From contig JBBQGV010000005.1 in the NCBI GenBank assembly GCA_038323375.1, forward strand, positions 1 to 64,000: 64,000 nucleotides of DNA, given 5' to 3'. The translations under genes and the position numbers were made by a program. Every line of letters starts with the position of its first letter. Positions within the stretch are counted from its first letter, which is position 1. Source of the stretch: JABWAJ01 sp038323375. Its GTDB lineage: Bacteria; Bacteroidota; Bacteroidia; Chitinophagales; Saprospiraceae. Positions 24,810 to 32,841 of this stretch are shown here, one piece after another. The notes under the pieces are model-generated. The model did no database searches and was not told the origin of the DNA. It saw only the letters and a list, made by a program, of their open reading frames with translations.

Positions 24810-25130
24810 TAAGCGTGGATAACTATAAAACATGTGGAGTACTCGATATTTATAGACAGCCACGCTTCGTTTTTCCACCGCGCACTTCCCAAAAAGTTAT
24901 CCTGTGAAAAACATACTGACATGGTGTAGAAAAAGCGACAAGGTATTGATATTAGGCGCTTTTGTGTGTTAACAGACTGTGAATAACCTGTTCAAATATC
25001 TTAACAACTAATTAACCTACACTTAACACAAACTTTTTATCTACATATCAACACCCCTAATAACCCCTGTTTTTTTAAATTAATTTTTAATGATTACAAA
25101 TACTACAATGTAGAATTGTGGATAATCAAA
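24810..25130. other. Candidate replication origin (oriC)
   Basis: This lies in the longest gene-free stretch of the window (24564-25303), between a leftward and a rightward operon. DnaA-box matches to TTATNCACA are TGTGAATAA at 24978-24986 (perfect, minus), TGTGGATAA at 25117-25125 (perfect, minus), CGTGGATAA at 24814-24822 (one mismatch) and TTATCTACA at 25037-25045 (one mismatch). An A+T tract at 25069-25105 (TTTTTTTAAATTAATTTTTA) would suit strand opening. There is also an inverted pair TACTCCACA (24725-24733)/TGTGGAGTA (24833-24841). dnaA is not adjacent, which is common in Bacteroidota. No skew was computed. Confidence 0.5.
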
Positions 25131-25148
25131 GTTGAACCTCGGTTGTTC

Positions 25149-25156
25149 TACCTTTG
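25149..25156 (+). promoter_or_regulatory. TACCTTTG -7 element of ctaA
   Basis: This is a good -7 match. Transcription would start near 25162, so the whole 116-base hairpin that follows would form the mRNA leader. The -33 region has only GTTG at short spacing. Confidence 0.5.
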
Positions 25157-25162
25157 CAAGAG

Positions 25163-25278
25163 GCAGCCCCATACTACGGGACATTTTTTCAACATGACGT
25201 TTACTAAACTTTCAAAGTTTAGTAAACGTTACTTCGGTTCCCTCTGATTCTTGAAAATGTCCAGTAGCATGGGACTGC
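25163..25278 (+). repeat. Nested long hairpin in the ctaA leader
   Basis: The inner part is a perfect palindrome: 16-base arms 25197-25212 and 25214-25229 around a single C (ACGTTTACTAAACTTT and its complement). The outer arms 25163-25192 and 25251-25278 also pair (GCAGCCCCATACTAC against GTAGCATGGGACTGC), with three mismatches and a 2-base bulge. The two-level symmetry argues for a selected structure or a mobile hairpin element rather than chance. Confidence 0.8.
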
Positions 25279-25303
25279 ACAATCTACACAATAGAACAAA
25301 AGC

Positions 25304-26368
25304 ATGCAAACAACAGAACCAGTTCAATCATACCCGAAGGTGCTCAAAATATGGCTCATTGTTGGGTTAGTGATGGTCATCGGACAGGTGGTCATCGGCG
25401 GCATTACCCGGCTTACCGGTTCGGGGTTATCCATTACTAAGTGGGAAATCGTAACAGGAAGCTTGCCTCCAATGAGCGAACAGGCCTGGAATGAGGAATT
25501 CGACCTGTACAAAACCACGCCGCAATACCAGAAGATCAACCAGGGGATGAGCCTGCCGGAGTTTAAGTTCATTTACTTCTGGGAGTACTTTCACCGCCTT
25601 TGGGCGCGCCTGATGGGCTTTGTGTTCGCGATCCCGTTTTTTATATTCTGGCGCAAAGGCTGGATTGACCGCACCCTGATGCGAAGGTTGGCCATCGTCA
25701 TCGGTTTGGCAGCACTGGCCGCTTCTTTCGGCTGGATCATGGTAGCCAGCGGTTTGGTCAACCGGCCCTGGGTGAATGCCTACAAGCTAACCCTGCATTT
25801 GTCTATCGGCCTGACGCTTTACGGCTACCTTTTATGGACAACTTTGCACACGGTTTACCCCGAAAGGGGAATGGTTCGGAACCATAATGTTAATAAGTGG
25901 GCAAAAATCATGACCCTTGTATTAGGAATACAACTTGTACTCGGCGGCATCATGTCGGGCATGAAAGCGGGCCTTTTTTACCCAACCTGGCCGGATATGA
26001 ACGGCGAATTCATCCCAGCTCTCTTGTTTGACGCGGCGCAGTGGAATGTGGATAACTTTGTGCATTACGACCGCACGCCCTTTATGTCTGCCTTGATTCA
26101 AGTATTGCACCGATTCACTGCTTATGTATTGACAATCATTGTATTGATTTATTTTTTTAAAGCCAGAAAAATCACTGGATCGAAAGTTTTTAGTACCTGG
26201 TTGTATTTGTTGATAACCTTGTTGGGTATTCAGGTTGCGCTGGGAATCCTGACCGTTGTGCATTGCGTTGGTGTGGTTCCGGTTGGACTTGGCGTATTGC
26301 ATCAGGCCGGCGCGTTGCTGTTGCTGACGGCGGCTTTGTTTCAAAATTACGCAGTTGGGAAGAAGTGA
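25304..26368 (+). CDS. ctaA: Heme A synthase (COX15/CtaA)
   Basis: A 354-residue membrane protein with eight helices that oxidises heme O to heme A for cytochrome oxidase. It opens with VVIGGITRLTGSGLSITKWEIVTG. The four heme-ligand histidines are visible in FWEYFHRLWARLMG, KLTLHLSIGLTLYG, QVLHRFTAYVL and GVLHQAGALLL. The segment YPTWPDMNG is typical of the longer class found in Bacteroidota, alpha-proteobacteria and mitochondria. No other oxidase assembly genes are next to it. Confidence 0.94.
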   Translation: MQTTEPVQSYPKVLKIWLIVGLVMVIGQVVIGGITRLTGSGLSITKWEIVTGSLPPMSEQAWNEEFDLYKTTPQYQKINQGMSLPEFKFIYFWEYFHRLWARLMGFVFAIPFFIFWRKGWIDRTLMRRLAIVIGLAALAASFGWIMVASGLVNRPWVNAYKLTLHLSIGLTLYGYLLWTTLHTVYPERGMVRNHNVNKWAKIMTLVLGIQLVLGGIMSGMKAGLFYPTWPDMNGEFIPALLFDAAQWNVDNFVHYDRTPFMSALIQVLHRFTAYVLTIIVLIYFFKARKITGSKVFSTWLYLLITLLGIQVALGILTVVHCVGVVPVGLGVLHQAGALLLLTAALFQNYAVGKK

Positions 26369-26369
26369 A

Positions 26370-26385
26370 TTCCACATTTGTGGAA
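26370..26385. terminator. Short hairpin between convergent ctaA and the Crp/Fnr gene
   Basis: TTCCACA (26370-26376) and TGTGGAA (26379-26385) pair around TT. A second TGTGGAAAAC follows. It has a weak stem and no T run, so termination is uncertain. Confidence 0.4.
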
Positions 26386-26413
26386 AACAATGTGGAAAAC
26401 GAATAACGGTGGA

Positions 26414-27109
26414 TTATCCTTCGCTGCATTCGCCCCACAAACGGTCTAAATCGCGAATCAACAACCTGCTTCGATTGAACGTCAGGATGTTTTTATTGCG
26501 CAGGTCGTTCAAAACGGTGGTCACCGTCTGTCGCGAAGTAGCCGTGAGGTTGGCAATTTCCTGGTGGGTCATGAAACGGCGTACCAGGGTTTCATAGCCC
26601 ACGCGCTGTCCGCGTTTAACGCCAAGTTCGTGCAGGAATTCGATGACCCGGGTGCGGGAATCTTTAAACACTAAAGATTCCAGACGCTTTTCCATTTCCA
26701 CCACCCGTGCGCCGAAAATTTTCATCAAAAAAAGCCACAACCCTGAGTAGTCCCGCATCAGCAAGCGGACGTCGGAGGTGGTCAGCACGCATACTTCCAC
26801 GGCTTCGGTCGCGCAGGCAAAGTCGCGGCGCTTTTCTTCACCAATCAGCGCCAATTCCCCGAACACCTCGCCTGCCACCAGTAAGGCTTTCGTGATCTCC
26901 TTCCCGGCTTCGCCGTAGTGCCCGATTTTCACCTGGCCTTCCGTTATGAAATAAATTTTATCCGAGTCTTCCTGGGGCAGGTAGATGTATTCCCCTTTTT
27001 TATACTTTCGGTGCAATTTGCTGTTCAAATGCCCGCCGCCAATTTTCTTAGGGCAAAAGATGCCCTTGACATCTATATTTTCGAGGTACCAGAGCGATTG
27101 ATTGTCCAT
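26414..27109 (-). CDS. Crp/Fnr family transcription regulator
   Basis: A 231-residue regulator. The cyclic-nucleotide-binding fold spans about 30-145 (KKGEYIYLPQEDSDKIYFITEGQVKIG, GEVFGELALIGEEKRRDFACA). The C-terminal winged helix has the recognition motif MTHQEIANLTATSRQTVTTVLNDL. The early cysteines needed for an Fnr-type FeS cluster are absent (only C19 and two later Cys), so the effector is unknown. The convergent partner is ctaA, and dnaX lies upstream on the same strand. Confidence 0.92.
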   Translation of the reverse strand: MDNQSLWYLENIDVKGIFCPKKIGGGHLNSKLHRKYKKGEYIYLPQEDSDKIYFITEGQVKIGHYGEAGKEITKALLVAGEVFGELALIGEEKRRDFACATEAVEVCVLTTSDVRLLMRDYSGLWLFLMKIFGARVVEMEKRLESLVFKDSRTRVIEFLHELGVKRGQRVGYETLVRRFMTHQEIANLTATSRQTVTTVLNDLRNKNILTFNRSRLLIRDLDRLWGECSEG

Positions 27110-27170
27110 GAGCTACACAATTTATGATTTTACTTACGCCAAACGCAGTCAATCTGGTTTGAGTTGCGCC

Positions 27171-28928
27171 CTATTCGTCCGGGTGCAGACTGAATCGCTT
27201 TTGAAACTCTGTAATTACCGGATTTACTTCCCGCATCTTGATGTATTTCTCCTGGGCGTTCAACGGACGTTGCTTTACGGGCATCTCCTGCGCCAATGAT
27301 TTTTCTACCGTGATGTAGAGCATCATGTCCGGTGCCCGCAGTTCTTTGCGAAGGAATTCCATCAGCGGCGTTTCCTGACGAATGGTGTTCTCGGCTAAAG
27401 GAGAGCCTACCTTAACGGTCAATTTCATGCCTTCTACCTGCCATCCCGCCGGGCGCATCAATCCCCTCAGCGCTTCTTTTGCAAATTCATCTACGTATCG
27501 GTGCCATACGCCCTGGGTCGCTTCCAGGTTGAGGTCACCGGCGTGAATTTCAGGTGCATCTTCCTTTTTGAGTTCGGCCAGCATGTTTTCCATGCTCATG
27601 AGTTTTGGCACGGCGGCGTACTTATCGGATCCTGAAATCGGAATGGATGCGGCAGGTTTGTCGGCAAGCGGAGCGTCATCCGGTGCCATAGAAGGCACAG
27701 GTTTTCCGGAAACAGGCGGCGCTTCGGTGATCAGTTCGGGCTGAGACAGCGCAGCAGTGTTTACTGGCTGTGGCTCAGGCTTTTTTTTTTCGTTTTCCGG
27801 ACTGGCCGCTTCAGGCGTATTGGCCAATTGGATAGCCCGGTTGATGTAGGTCATTTTTATGAGCGCAATCTCGACGTGAAGGCGCTTGTTGCGCGCCATT
27901 TTGAATTCGATGTCGCAATCGTTGGCAATATTCATCGCGGTGAGCGCCAGGCTGGTCGGCATCAGTGCGGCTTGTTTGCGGTAGCGTTCCCGCACGTCTT
28001 CGCTCACTTCCAGCAACGGCAGCGTTTGTTCATCCTTGCACACCAACAAATTGCGCAAGTGTTCCGACAAGCCGTTGATAAAAATATCCGCGTCAAAGCC
28101 TTTTTTCAGAACTTCGTCAAACAGCAGCATAATCCGGGATGCATCTTCCAGCAGCAGCGCGTCGGTGACCTGGAAAAAATAATCGTAATCTAAGATATTC
28201 AGGTTGCTGATAACGTCGTCGTACAGCACTTTTTTTCCTGAAAATGACACGATCCGGTCGAAAATGGAAAGCGCATCGCGTAAAGCGCCGTCGGCTTTTT
28301 GTGCGATGATGTGAAGTGCACTGGCGTCGGCCTCAATGCCTTCTTCCTTACAAATGGCTTGCAGGTGTTGAACGGTATCGTTGACCTGAATGCGCCGGAA
28401 GTCGTAGATCTGGCAACGCGACAGGATGGTGGGGATGATTTTTTGTTTTTCCGTCGTGGCCAAAATAAAAATAGCGTAAGGCGGCGGCTCCTCCAGCGTT
28501 TTAAGGAAAGCGTTGAAGGCCTGCTGCGAGAGCATGTGAACCTCGTCTATGATGAAAATCTTGTATTTACCCTGCTGCGGCTGGAAGCGCACCTGCTCGA
28601 TCAAAGCCCGGATATGCTCCACGCTGTTGTTGGATGCTGCATCTAATTCCGTAATGTTGAAAGATGCATTTTCGTTGAAAGAGCGGCAACTGTCGCAGGT
28701 ATTGCAAGGTTCAAATTCGGGGGTGACCTGGCGGCAATTGAGGACTTTGGCTAAGATGCGCGCACAAGTGGTTTTGCCGACGCCGCGGGGGCCGCAAAAC
28801 AGAAAAGCATGTGCCAGGTGGTCGTTTTTTAACGCATTTTTCAGCGTATGGGAAACGTGTTCCTGACCTACGACATCCTCAAATCGGACAGGACGGTATT
28901 TGCGTGCGGATACGACAAAAGTGCTCAT
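27171..28928 (-). CDS. dnaX: DNA polymerase III gamma/tau subunit
   Basis: A 585-residue clamp-loader ATPase. Walker A GPRGVGKT is at 46-53; the zinc module cysteines are C65, C75, C78 and C81; Walker B is IFIIDEVHML, and the SRC motif with the arginine finger follows in TILSRCQIYDF. Domain III ends near 370, and a tau-like extension with a Pro-rich linker makes up the rest. ATG at 28928 is preferred over the TTG one codon upstream. It is divergent from nadE. Confidence 0.95.
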   Translation of the reverse strand: MSTFVVSARKYRPVRFEDVVGQEHVSHTLKNALKNDHLAHAFLFCGPRGVGKTTCARILAKVLNCRQVTPEFEPCNTCDSCRSFNENASFNITELDAASNNSVEHIRALIEQVRFQPQQGKYKIFIIDEVHMLSQQAFNAFLKTLEEPPPYAIFILATTEKQKIIPTILSRCQIYDFRRIQVNDTVQHLQAICKEEGIEADASALHIIAQKADGALRDALSIFDRIVSFSGKKVLYDDVISNLNILDYDYFFQVTDALLLEDASRIMLLFDEVLKKGFDADIFINGLSEHLRNLLVCKDEQTLPLLEVSEDVRERYRKQAALMPTSLALTAMNIANDCDIEFKMARNKRLHVEIALIKMTYINRAIQLANTPEAASPENEKKKPEPQPVNTAALSQPELITEAPPVSGKPVPSMAPDDAPLADKPAASIPISGSDKYAAVPKLMSMENMLAELKKEDAPEIHAGDLNLEATQGVWHRYVDEFAKEALRGLMRPAGWQVEGMKLTVKVGSPLAENTIRQETPLMEFLRKELRAPDMMLYITVEKSLAQEMPVKQRPLNAQEKYIKMREVNPVITEFQKRFSLHPDE

Positions 28929-28941
28929 CAAAATATTTTCC

Positions 28942-28949
28942 CAAAGTTA
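28942..28949 (-). promoter_or_regulatory. TAACTTTG -7 element of dnaX
   Basis: A minus-strand -7 match 13 bases upstream of the dnaX ATG. The leader would be under 10 bases. Confidence 0.45.
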
Positions 28950-28998
28950 CAAAATTCTGGATGAGTCGGCTTAAATACAAAAACAAATAGCACTTAGT

Positions 28999-29028
28999 TT
29001 TGTTTTTAAACTAAGTAATTTACCTTTG
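28999..29028 (+). promoter_or_regulatory. nadE promoter, full -33/-7 match
   Basis: TTTG (28999-29002) and TACCTTTG (29021-29028) are separated by 18 bases, the best canonical Bacteroidota promoter in the window. Transcription should begin near 29033-29035, about 20 bases before the ATG. Confidence 0.8.
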
Positions 29029-29053
29029 CTCCATTAACAGAAAAAGCGAAATT

Positions 29054-30691
29054 ATGAAAATCGCAGTCGCACAAATTAATGTGCATATTGGAAACTTCGA
29101 AGGCAACCTCAACATCATGCTGGAAGCCGTCGCCAGCGCCAAATTGCAGGGCGCCGATATCATTTGTTTTCCCGAACTCGCCGTTTGCGGCTATCCTTCC
29201 CGGGACTTTCTGGAGTTCAACGACTTCATCCGGCAATCGGAAGAAACCGTAAAAAAATTAGCGGATGCTGCCAGGGGGATTGCCATCGTGGTGGGTTCGC
29301 CGACGCGCAATCCGAAAATTGAGGGCAAAGATCTGTTTAATTCCGCTTATTTTTTGGCCGATGGTGCCATATTGCACGTGCAGCACAAAGCCTTACTGCC
29401 TACCTACGACGTGTTTGACGAATACCGTTATTTTGAACCAGCAACCGAATTTAAAGTCTTGGAATACAAAGGCAAACGCATTGCCCTGTCTATTTGTGAA
29501 GACATCTGGAACTTAGGCAATGAAAATCCGCTCTATACCGTCTGCCCGATGGATGAAATGATGCCGCAGCGCCCCGATCTCATCCTCAATATTTCGGCGT
29601 CGCCTTTTAGTTTCGAGCATGCAGCCGAGCGGATTCACGTCATCCAGGCCAACGTACAGCGCTATGGTATCCCGATGTTTTATGTGAACCATTGTGGCGC
29701 GCATACCGAACTGATCTTCGACGGCGGTTCGGTGATCATGTCGCCTAACGGGAAAGTGTACGACGAAATGCCTTATTTCGAGGAATGCCTGCGCGTTTAT
29801 GACTTAGACGATGTGCTGCTTGGGGAGCGCGAAGTGCGGCAGTCGGCTTCTAAGATGGATACGATCCACGACGCCTTAGTCGTCGGCTTGCGCGATTATT
29901 TCCATAAATTGGGTCTGCGCGAAGCCATTCTGGGGCTTTCCGGCGGCATAGATTCTGCGGTGACGGCCGTGCTGGCTGCCCGGGCACTGGGGCCATCCAA
30001 CGTGCGCGTGCTGCTCCTGCCATCGCAGTTTTCATCCGATCATTCGATCAACGACGCCCGGGATTTAGCTGAAAACCTGGGCATTCAATATGACATTGTA
30101 CCGTTGCAAGCCATTTACGAAAGCTATATGGAAGCATTGTCGCCACACTTTTTGGGCAAACCCTTTAACGTTACAGAAGAGAACATCCAGGCTCGCATCC
30201 GGGGCATGTTGCTGATGGCATTCTCCAATAAATTCGGCAGTATTTTGCTCAATACCTCCAACAAAAGTGAAATGGCGGTTGGCTACGGTACACTTTACGG
30301 TGATATGTGCGGCGGACTTTCGGTTTTGGGCGACGTCTATAAAACGGAAATCTTCGAGCTGGCGCGCTACATCAATAAAGACGGTATTGTGATTCCCGAA
30401 AACACGATTTCCAAACCACCCAGCGCAGAACTTCGGCCTGGCCAAAAAGACAACGACAGCCTGCCGCCTTACGACATCCTCGATCCGATTCTTTTCCAGT
30501 ACATCGAAAAACGCCAGGGGCCGGAAGAAATCATTGCCCAGGGTTTTGATGCCGCCCTTGTGCGCCGCATCCTGCGTTTAGTGAACGTCAACGAATTTAA
30601 GCGCTACCAGACGGCGCCGGTGCTGCGCGTTTCCAGCAAAGCTTTCGGCGTGGGGCGCAGGATGCCGATTGTCGGGAAGTATCTTTCGTGA
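29054..30691 (+). CDS. nadE: Glutamine-dependent NAD+ synthetase
   Basis: A 545-residue two-domain enzyme making NAD from nicotinic acid adenine dinucleotide. The N-terminal nitrilase-like glutaminase shows the catalytic set E (FPELAVCGYPSRD), K (HKALLPTYDVFDE) and C (ALSICEDIWN). The synthetase domain has the P-loop LGLSGGIDSAVTAVLAARAL, GTLYGDMCGGLSVLGDVYKT and SKPPSAELRPGQKD. It is complete in length and stands alone downstream of a canonical promoter. Confidence 0.96.
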   Translation: MKIAVAQINVHIGNFEGNLNIMLEAVASAKLQGADIICFPELAVCGYPSRDFLEFNDFIRQSEETVKKLADAARGIAIVVGSPTRNPKIEGKDLFNSAYFLADGAILHVQHKALLPTYDVFDEYRYFEPATEFKVLEYKGKRIALSICEDIWNLGNENPLYTVCPMDEMMPQRPDLILNISASPFSFEHAAERIHVIQANVQRYGIPMFYVNHCGAHTELIFDGGSVIMSPNGKVYDEMPYFEECLRVYDLDDVLLGEREVRQSASKMDTIHDALVVGLRDYFHKLGLREAILGLSGGIDSAVTAVLAARALGPSNVRVLLLPSQFSSDHSINDARDLAENLGIQYDIVPLQAIYESYMEALSPHFLGKPFNVTEENIQARIRGMLLMAFSNKFGSILLNTSNKSEMAVGYGTLYGDMCGGLSVLGDVYKTEIFELARYINKDGIVIPENTISKPPSAELRPGQKDNDSLPPYDILDPILFQYIEKRQGPEEIIAQGFDAALVRRILRLVNVNEFKRYQTAPVLRVSSKAFGVGRRMPIVGKYLS

Positions 30692-30713
30692 GCGGATTTG
30701 CAGGGCAACTTAC

Positions 30714-30721
30714 TAACTTTG
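30714..30721 (+). promoter_or_regulatory. TAACTTTG -7 element abutting the glycosyltransferase start
   Basis: The element ends four bases before the ATG at 30726, which would give a leaderless mRNA. A TTTG at 30697-30700 is only 13 bases upstream, shorter than the normal spacing. Confidence 0.4.
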
Positions 30722-30725
30722 CACC

Positions 30726-31481
30726 ATGCAACCCTTAAGCGTCATCATCACCACCTTCAACGAAGCGGACAACATCGCAGGCGTTTTGGCTTCGACAGAA
30801 TGGGCCGATGAAATCATTGTGGTGGATTCATTCAGTACGGACAATACCGCTGCACTGGCTCAGCAGCATCCAAAAGTGCGCCTGTTGCAGCGAACCTACA
30901 GCGGTCCTGCCGATCAGAAAAACTGGGTCATTCCGCAGGCAAGGCACGAATGGATTTTGCTCATAGACGCCGATGAGCGCGTGACGCCCGAATTGCGCAA
31001 TGAAATCGAAACATGGCTTGGCCGCGATGCGATTCCTTACGATGCCTTCTGGATTGGCAGAAACAACCATTTTCTGGGCCGGCGGGTACGCTACAGCGGG
31101 TGGCAGGGCGACGCGGTGGTGCGCTTTTTCCGGCGCGATGTCTGCCGCTACGACGACAAACAGGTTCACGAAGAGATCGTCACAAAAGGGCTGCATGTGA
31201 GCCGCCTAACCCACAAAATGCAACATTACACGTTCAAAAGTGCCGCCCATTTTTTAGATAAAGTGAACCGGTACGCGACCTGGTCGGCGCAGGATTATGC
31301 GGTAAAAACGCCAAAAGTGACGGTCTTTCACTTGTTTTTCAAACCGCTGTTCCGGTTTTTTAAGCACTTTATTCTGCAAAAGGGCTTCCTCGATGGGCGA
31401 ACGGGGTTTGTGGTTTGCGCCATTTTGGCCTGGAGCGTTTTTCTGCGCTACCTCTATCTGCTGGAAAAACAGGCGCGTTGA
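30726..31481 (+). CDS. Family 2 glycosyltransferase (WaaE/KdtX-like)
   Basis: A 251-residue GT-A enzyme: LSVIITTFNEADNIAGVL at the start, IIVVDSFSTDNTAALA, ADQKNWVIPQA, and the DxD-like LLIDADERVTPELR. The segment HEEIVTKG and a C-terminal amphipathic/hydrophobic region (VFHLFFKPLFRFFKHFILQKGF) resemble LPS core glucosyltransferases of the WaaE type, so it probably modifies lipopolysaccharide at the inner membrane. Donor and acceptor are unknown. Confidence 0.9.
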   Translation: MQPLSVIITTFNEADNIAGVLASTEWADEIIVVDSFSTDNTAALAQQHPKVRLLQRTYSGPADQKNWVIPQARHEWILLIDADERVTPELRNEIETWLGRDAIPYDAFWIGRNNHFLGRRVRYSGWQGDAVVRFFRRDVCRYDDKQVHEEIVTKGLHVSRLTHKMQHYTFKSAAHFLDKVNRYATWSAQDYAVKTPKVTVFHLFFKPLFRFFKHFILQKGFLDGRTGFVVCAILAWSVFLRYLYLLEKQAR

Positions 31482-31495
31482 ATATTTGTTCGTTT

Positions 31496-31518
31496 GGGCG
31501 ACCGCGAGGGTCGCGCCC
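31496..31518. repeat. G+C-rich hairpin GGGCGACC/GGTCGCGCCC
   Basis: Arms 31496-31503 and 31509-31518 pair with a 2-base bulge, between the glycosyltransferase and the epimerase genes. The sequence GGGCGACCGCGAGGGTCGC resembles short palindromes scattered in many environmental genomes. Confidence 0.5.
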
Positions 31519-31567
31519 TACGTTAACCTTATTTACAACTTACCTTTACCCTTTAAATACTTAAACC

Positions 31568-31984
31568 ATGATCCGGTTAGAACACATCGGCATTGCCGTA
31601 AAAGATATCGCCTCGGGCAATGCGCTTTTCGCAAAACTGCTCGGCGAAGCACATTATAAAATGGAAGCCGTTGTATCTGAAGGCGTCAACACCTCTTTTT
31701 TTCGCATCGGGGAATCGAAAGTGGAATTGCTGGAAGCGACCCATCCCGACAGCCCCATCGCCAAATTTATCGAAAAACGCGGAGAAGGCATCCACCACAT
31801 TGCTTTTGAAGTGGAAGATATTTATGCGGAAATGGCGCGGCTGCAGGCAGAAGGTTTCACCCTGCTCAACGCCGAACCCAAACGCGGCGCAGACAACAAA
31901 TTAGTCTGTTTTCTACACCCCAAAAGCGCCAATGGCGTGTTGGTGGAGTTGTGCCAAACAGTTCGTGAAGATTCGAGTATTTGA
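31568..31984 (+). CDS. mce: Methylmalonyl-CoA epimerase
   Basis: A 138-residue VOC-fold enzyme interconverting (2R)- and (2S)-methylmalonyl-CoA in propionate metabolism. The metal ligands can be seen as H in LEHIGIAVKDI, VELLEATHPDSPIAKF, GEGIHHIAFEV (second His) and VLVELCQ (Glu). The NPKRGADNKLVCFLHPKSANGVL-like segment is a hallmark (PKRGADNK, FLHPKSANG). The mutase genes are not in this window. Confidence 0.95.
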   Translation: MIRLEHIGIAVKDIASGNALFAKLLGEAHYKMEAVVSEGVNTSFFRIGESKVELLEATHPDSPIAKFIEKRGEGIHHIAFEVEDIYAEMARLQAEGFTLLNAEPKRGADNKLVCFLHPKSANGVLVELCQTVREDSSI

Positions 31985-32036
31985 GTATTCGAGGGCTTCG
32001 GGTCAAATCCTCGAATCCTCAAATCTTCAAATAATC
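31967..32036. repeat. Imperfect inverted repeat at the end of mce
   Basis: Left arm 31967-31994 and right arm 32009-32036 match at 22 of 28 positions (core TATTCGAGG against CCTCGAATC). The left arm covers the last codons of mce. It probably works as a terminator-like structure and resembles dispersed repeats. Confidence 0.5.
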
Positions 32037-32052
32037 AACAATAGAATATAGC

Positions 32053-32841
32053 ATGGAGTGGTACCAGTACGTCATCGCCATCCTGGGAAGCGCATTAGCG
32101 GGGGGCATCAACACCCTGGCGGGCAATGGCTCGGTCATTACCCTGTCCATTCTGACCGAATGGGTGGGCTTGCCGGGCAACGTGGCCAATGGTGCCAACC
32201 GGGTGGGTATTTTTACCCAAAACTTAGCCGGAGGGTACGTTTTTTACAAAAAAGGGAAGCTCGATTTTAGTAGGAGCCGCGATCTGATTATTCTGACTTC
32301 AATCGGTGCCATTGCAGGCACCTGGGTTGCGGTGGAGGTGAGCAGCGAACAGTTCATGAGTGTTTTCCGCATTCTGATGGTCGTGATGCTTTTTGTCATC
32401 CTGTTCAACCCCGAACGCTGGTTGCGCGAAACAGATGTGGATTTCCGGTTGCCGACCTGGATTACCTGGGTGTTGTTTCTGGCCCTGGGGTTTTATGGCG
32501 GCTTTATCCAGATGGGAATGGGCGTGTTTTTTCTGGCCATCATGGTGCTCGGTGCGCGTTACAGCATCATTGAGGCCAATGCGGTAAAAATCATTATTGT
32601 AGGAATTTATACTTTGCTGGCCATCCTTATTTTTCAATGGAAGGGGCTGATTGACTGGCGGGCGGGTTTGCTGATGGCGGTGGGACAAAGCGCCGGCGGA
32701 TATTTTACGGCCATCTTTGCTTCGCAATACCCGAAAGCAAACGTTTGGGCCCATCGGGTACTGGTCATCATTGTCGTATTTTCCGTGATCACCATGTTTC
32801 GATTGGACGAATGGATTCTAAAACTGATACAACAATGGTAG
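32053..32841 (+). CDS. TauE/SafE family membrane transporter
   Basis: A 262-residue protein with eight hydrophobic helices in two halves. The N-terminal half has GSALAGGINTLAGNGSVITLSIL and the second half GGFIQMGMGVFFLAIMVLG, the internally repeated glycine-rich motifs of TauE/SafE (DUF81). Members are proposed exporters of sulfite or organosulfonates; the substrate here is unknown. marC starts inside its last codons. Confidence 0.9.
   Translation: MEWYQYVIAILGSALAGGINTLAGNGSVITLSILTEWVGLPGNVANGANRVGIFTQNLAGGYVFYKKGKLDFSRSRDLIILTSIGAIAGTWVAVEVSSEQFMSVFRILMVVMLFVILFNPERWLRETDVDFRLPTWITWVLFLALGFYGGFIQMGMGVFFLAIMVLGARYSIIEANAVKIIIVGIYTLLAILIFQWKGLIDWRAGLLMAVGQSAGGYFTAIFASQYPKANVWAHRVLVIIVVFSVITMFRLDEWILKLIQQW

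Noticed and set aside
24719..24907. Plus-strand 62-codon open frame in the candidate origin
   Set aside because: It has no domain, poor codon usage, and the same region is explained by DnaA-box-like words and short inverted repeats.
25197..25229. dif site or transposon end
   Set aside because: The palindrome has 16-base arms around a single base, unlike the XerCD dif layout, and no transposase or target duplication is nearby.
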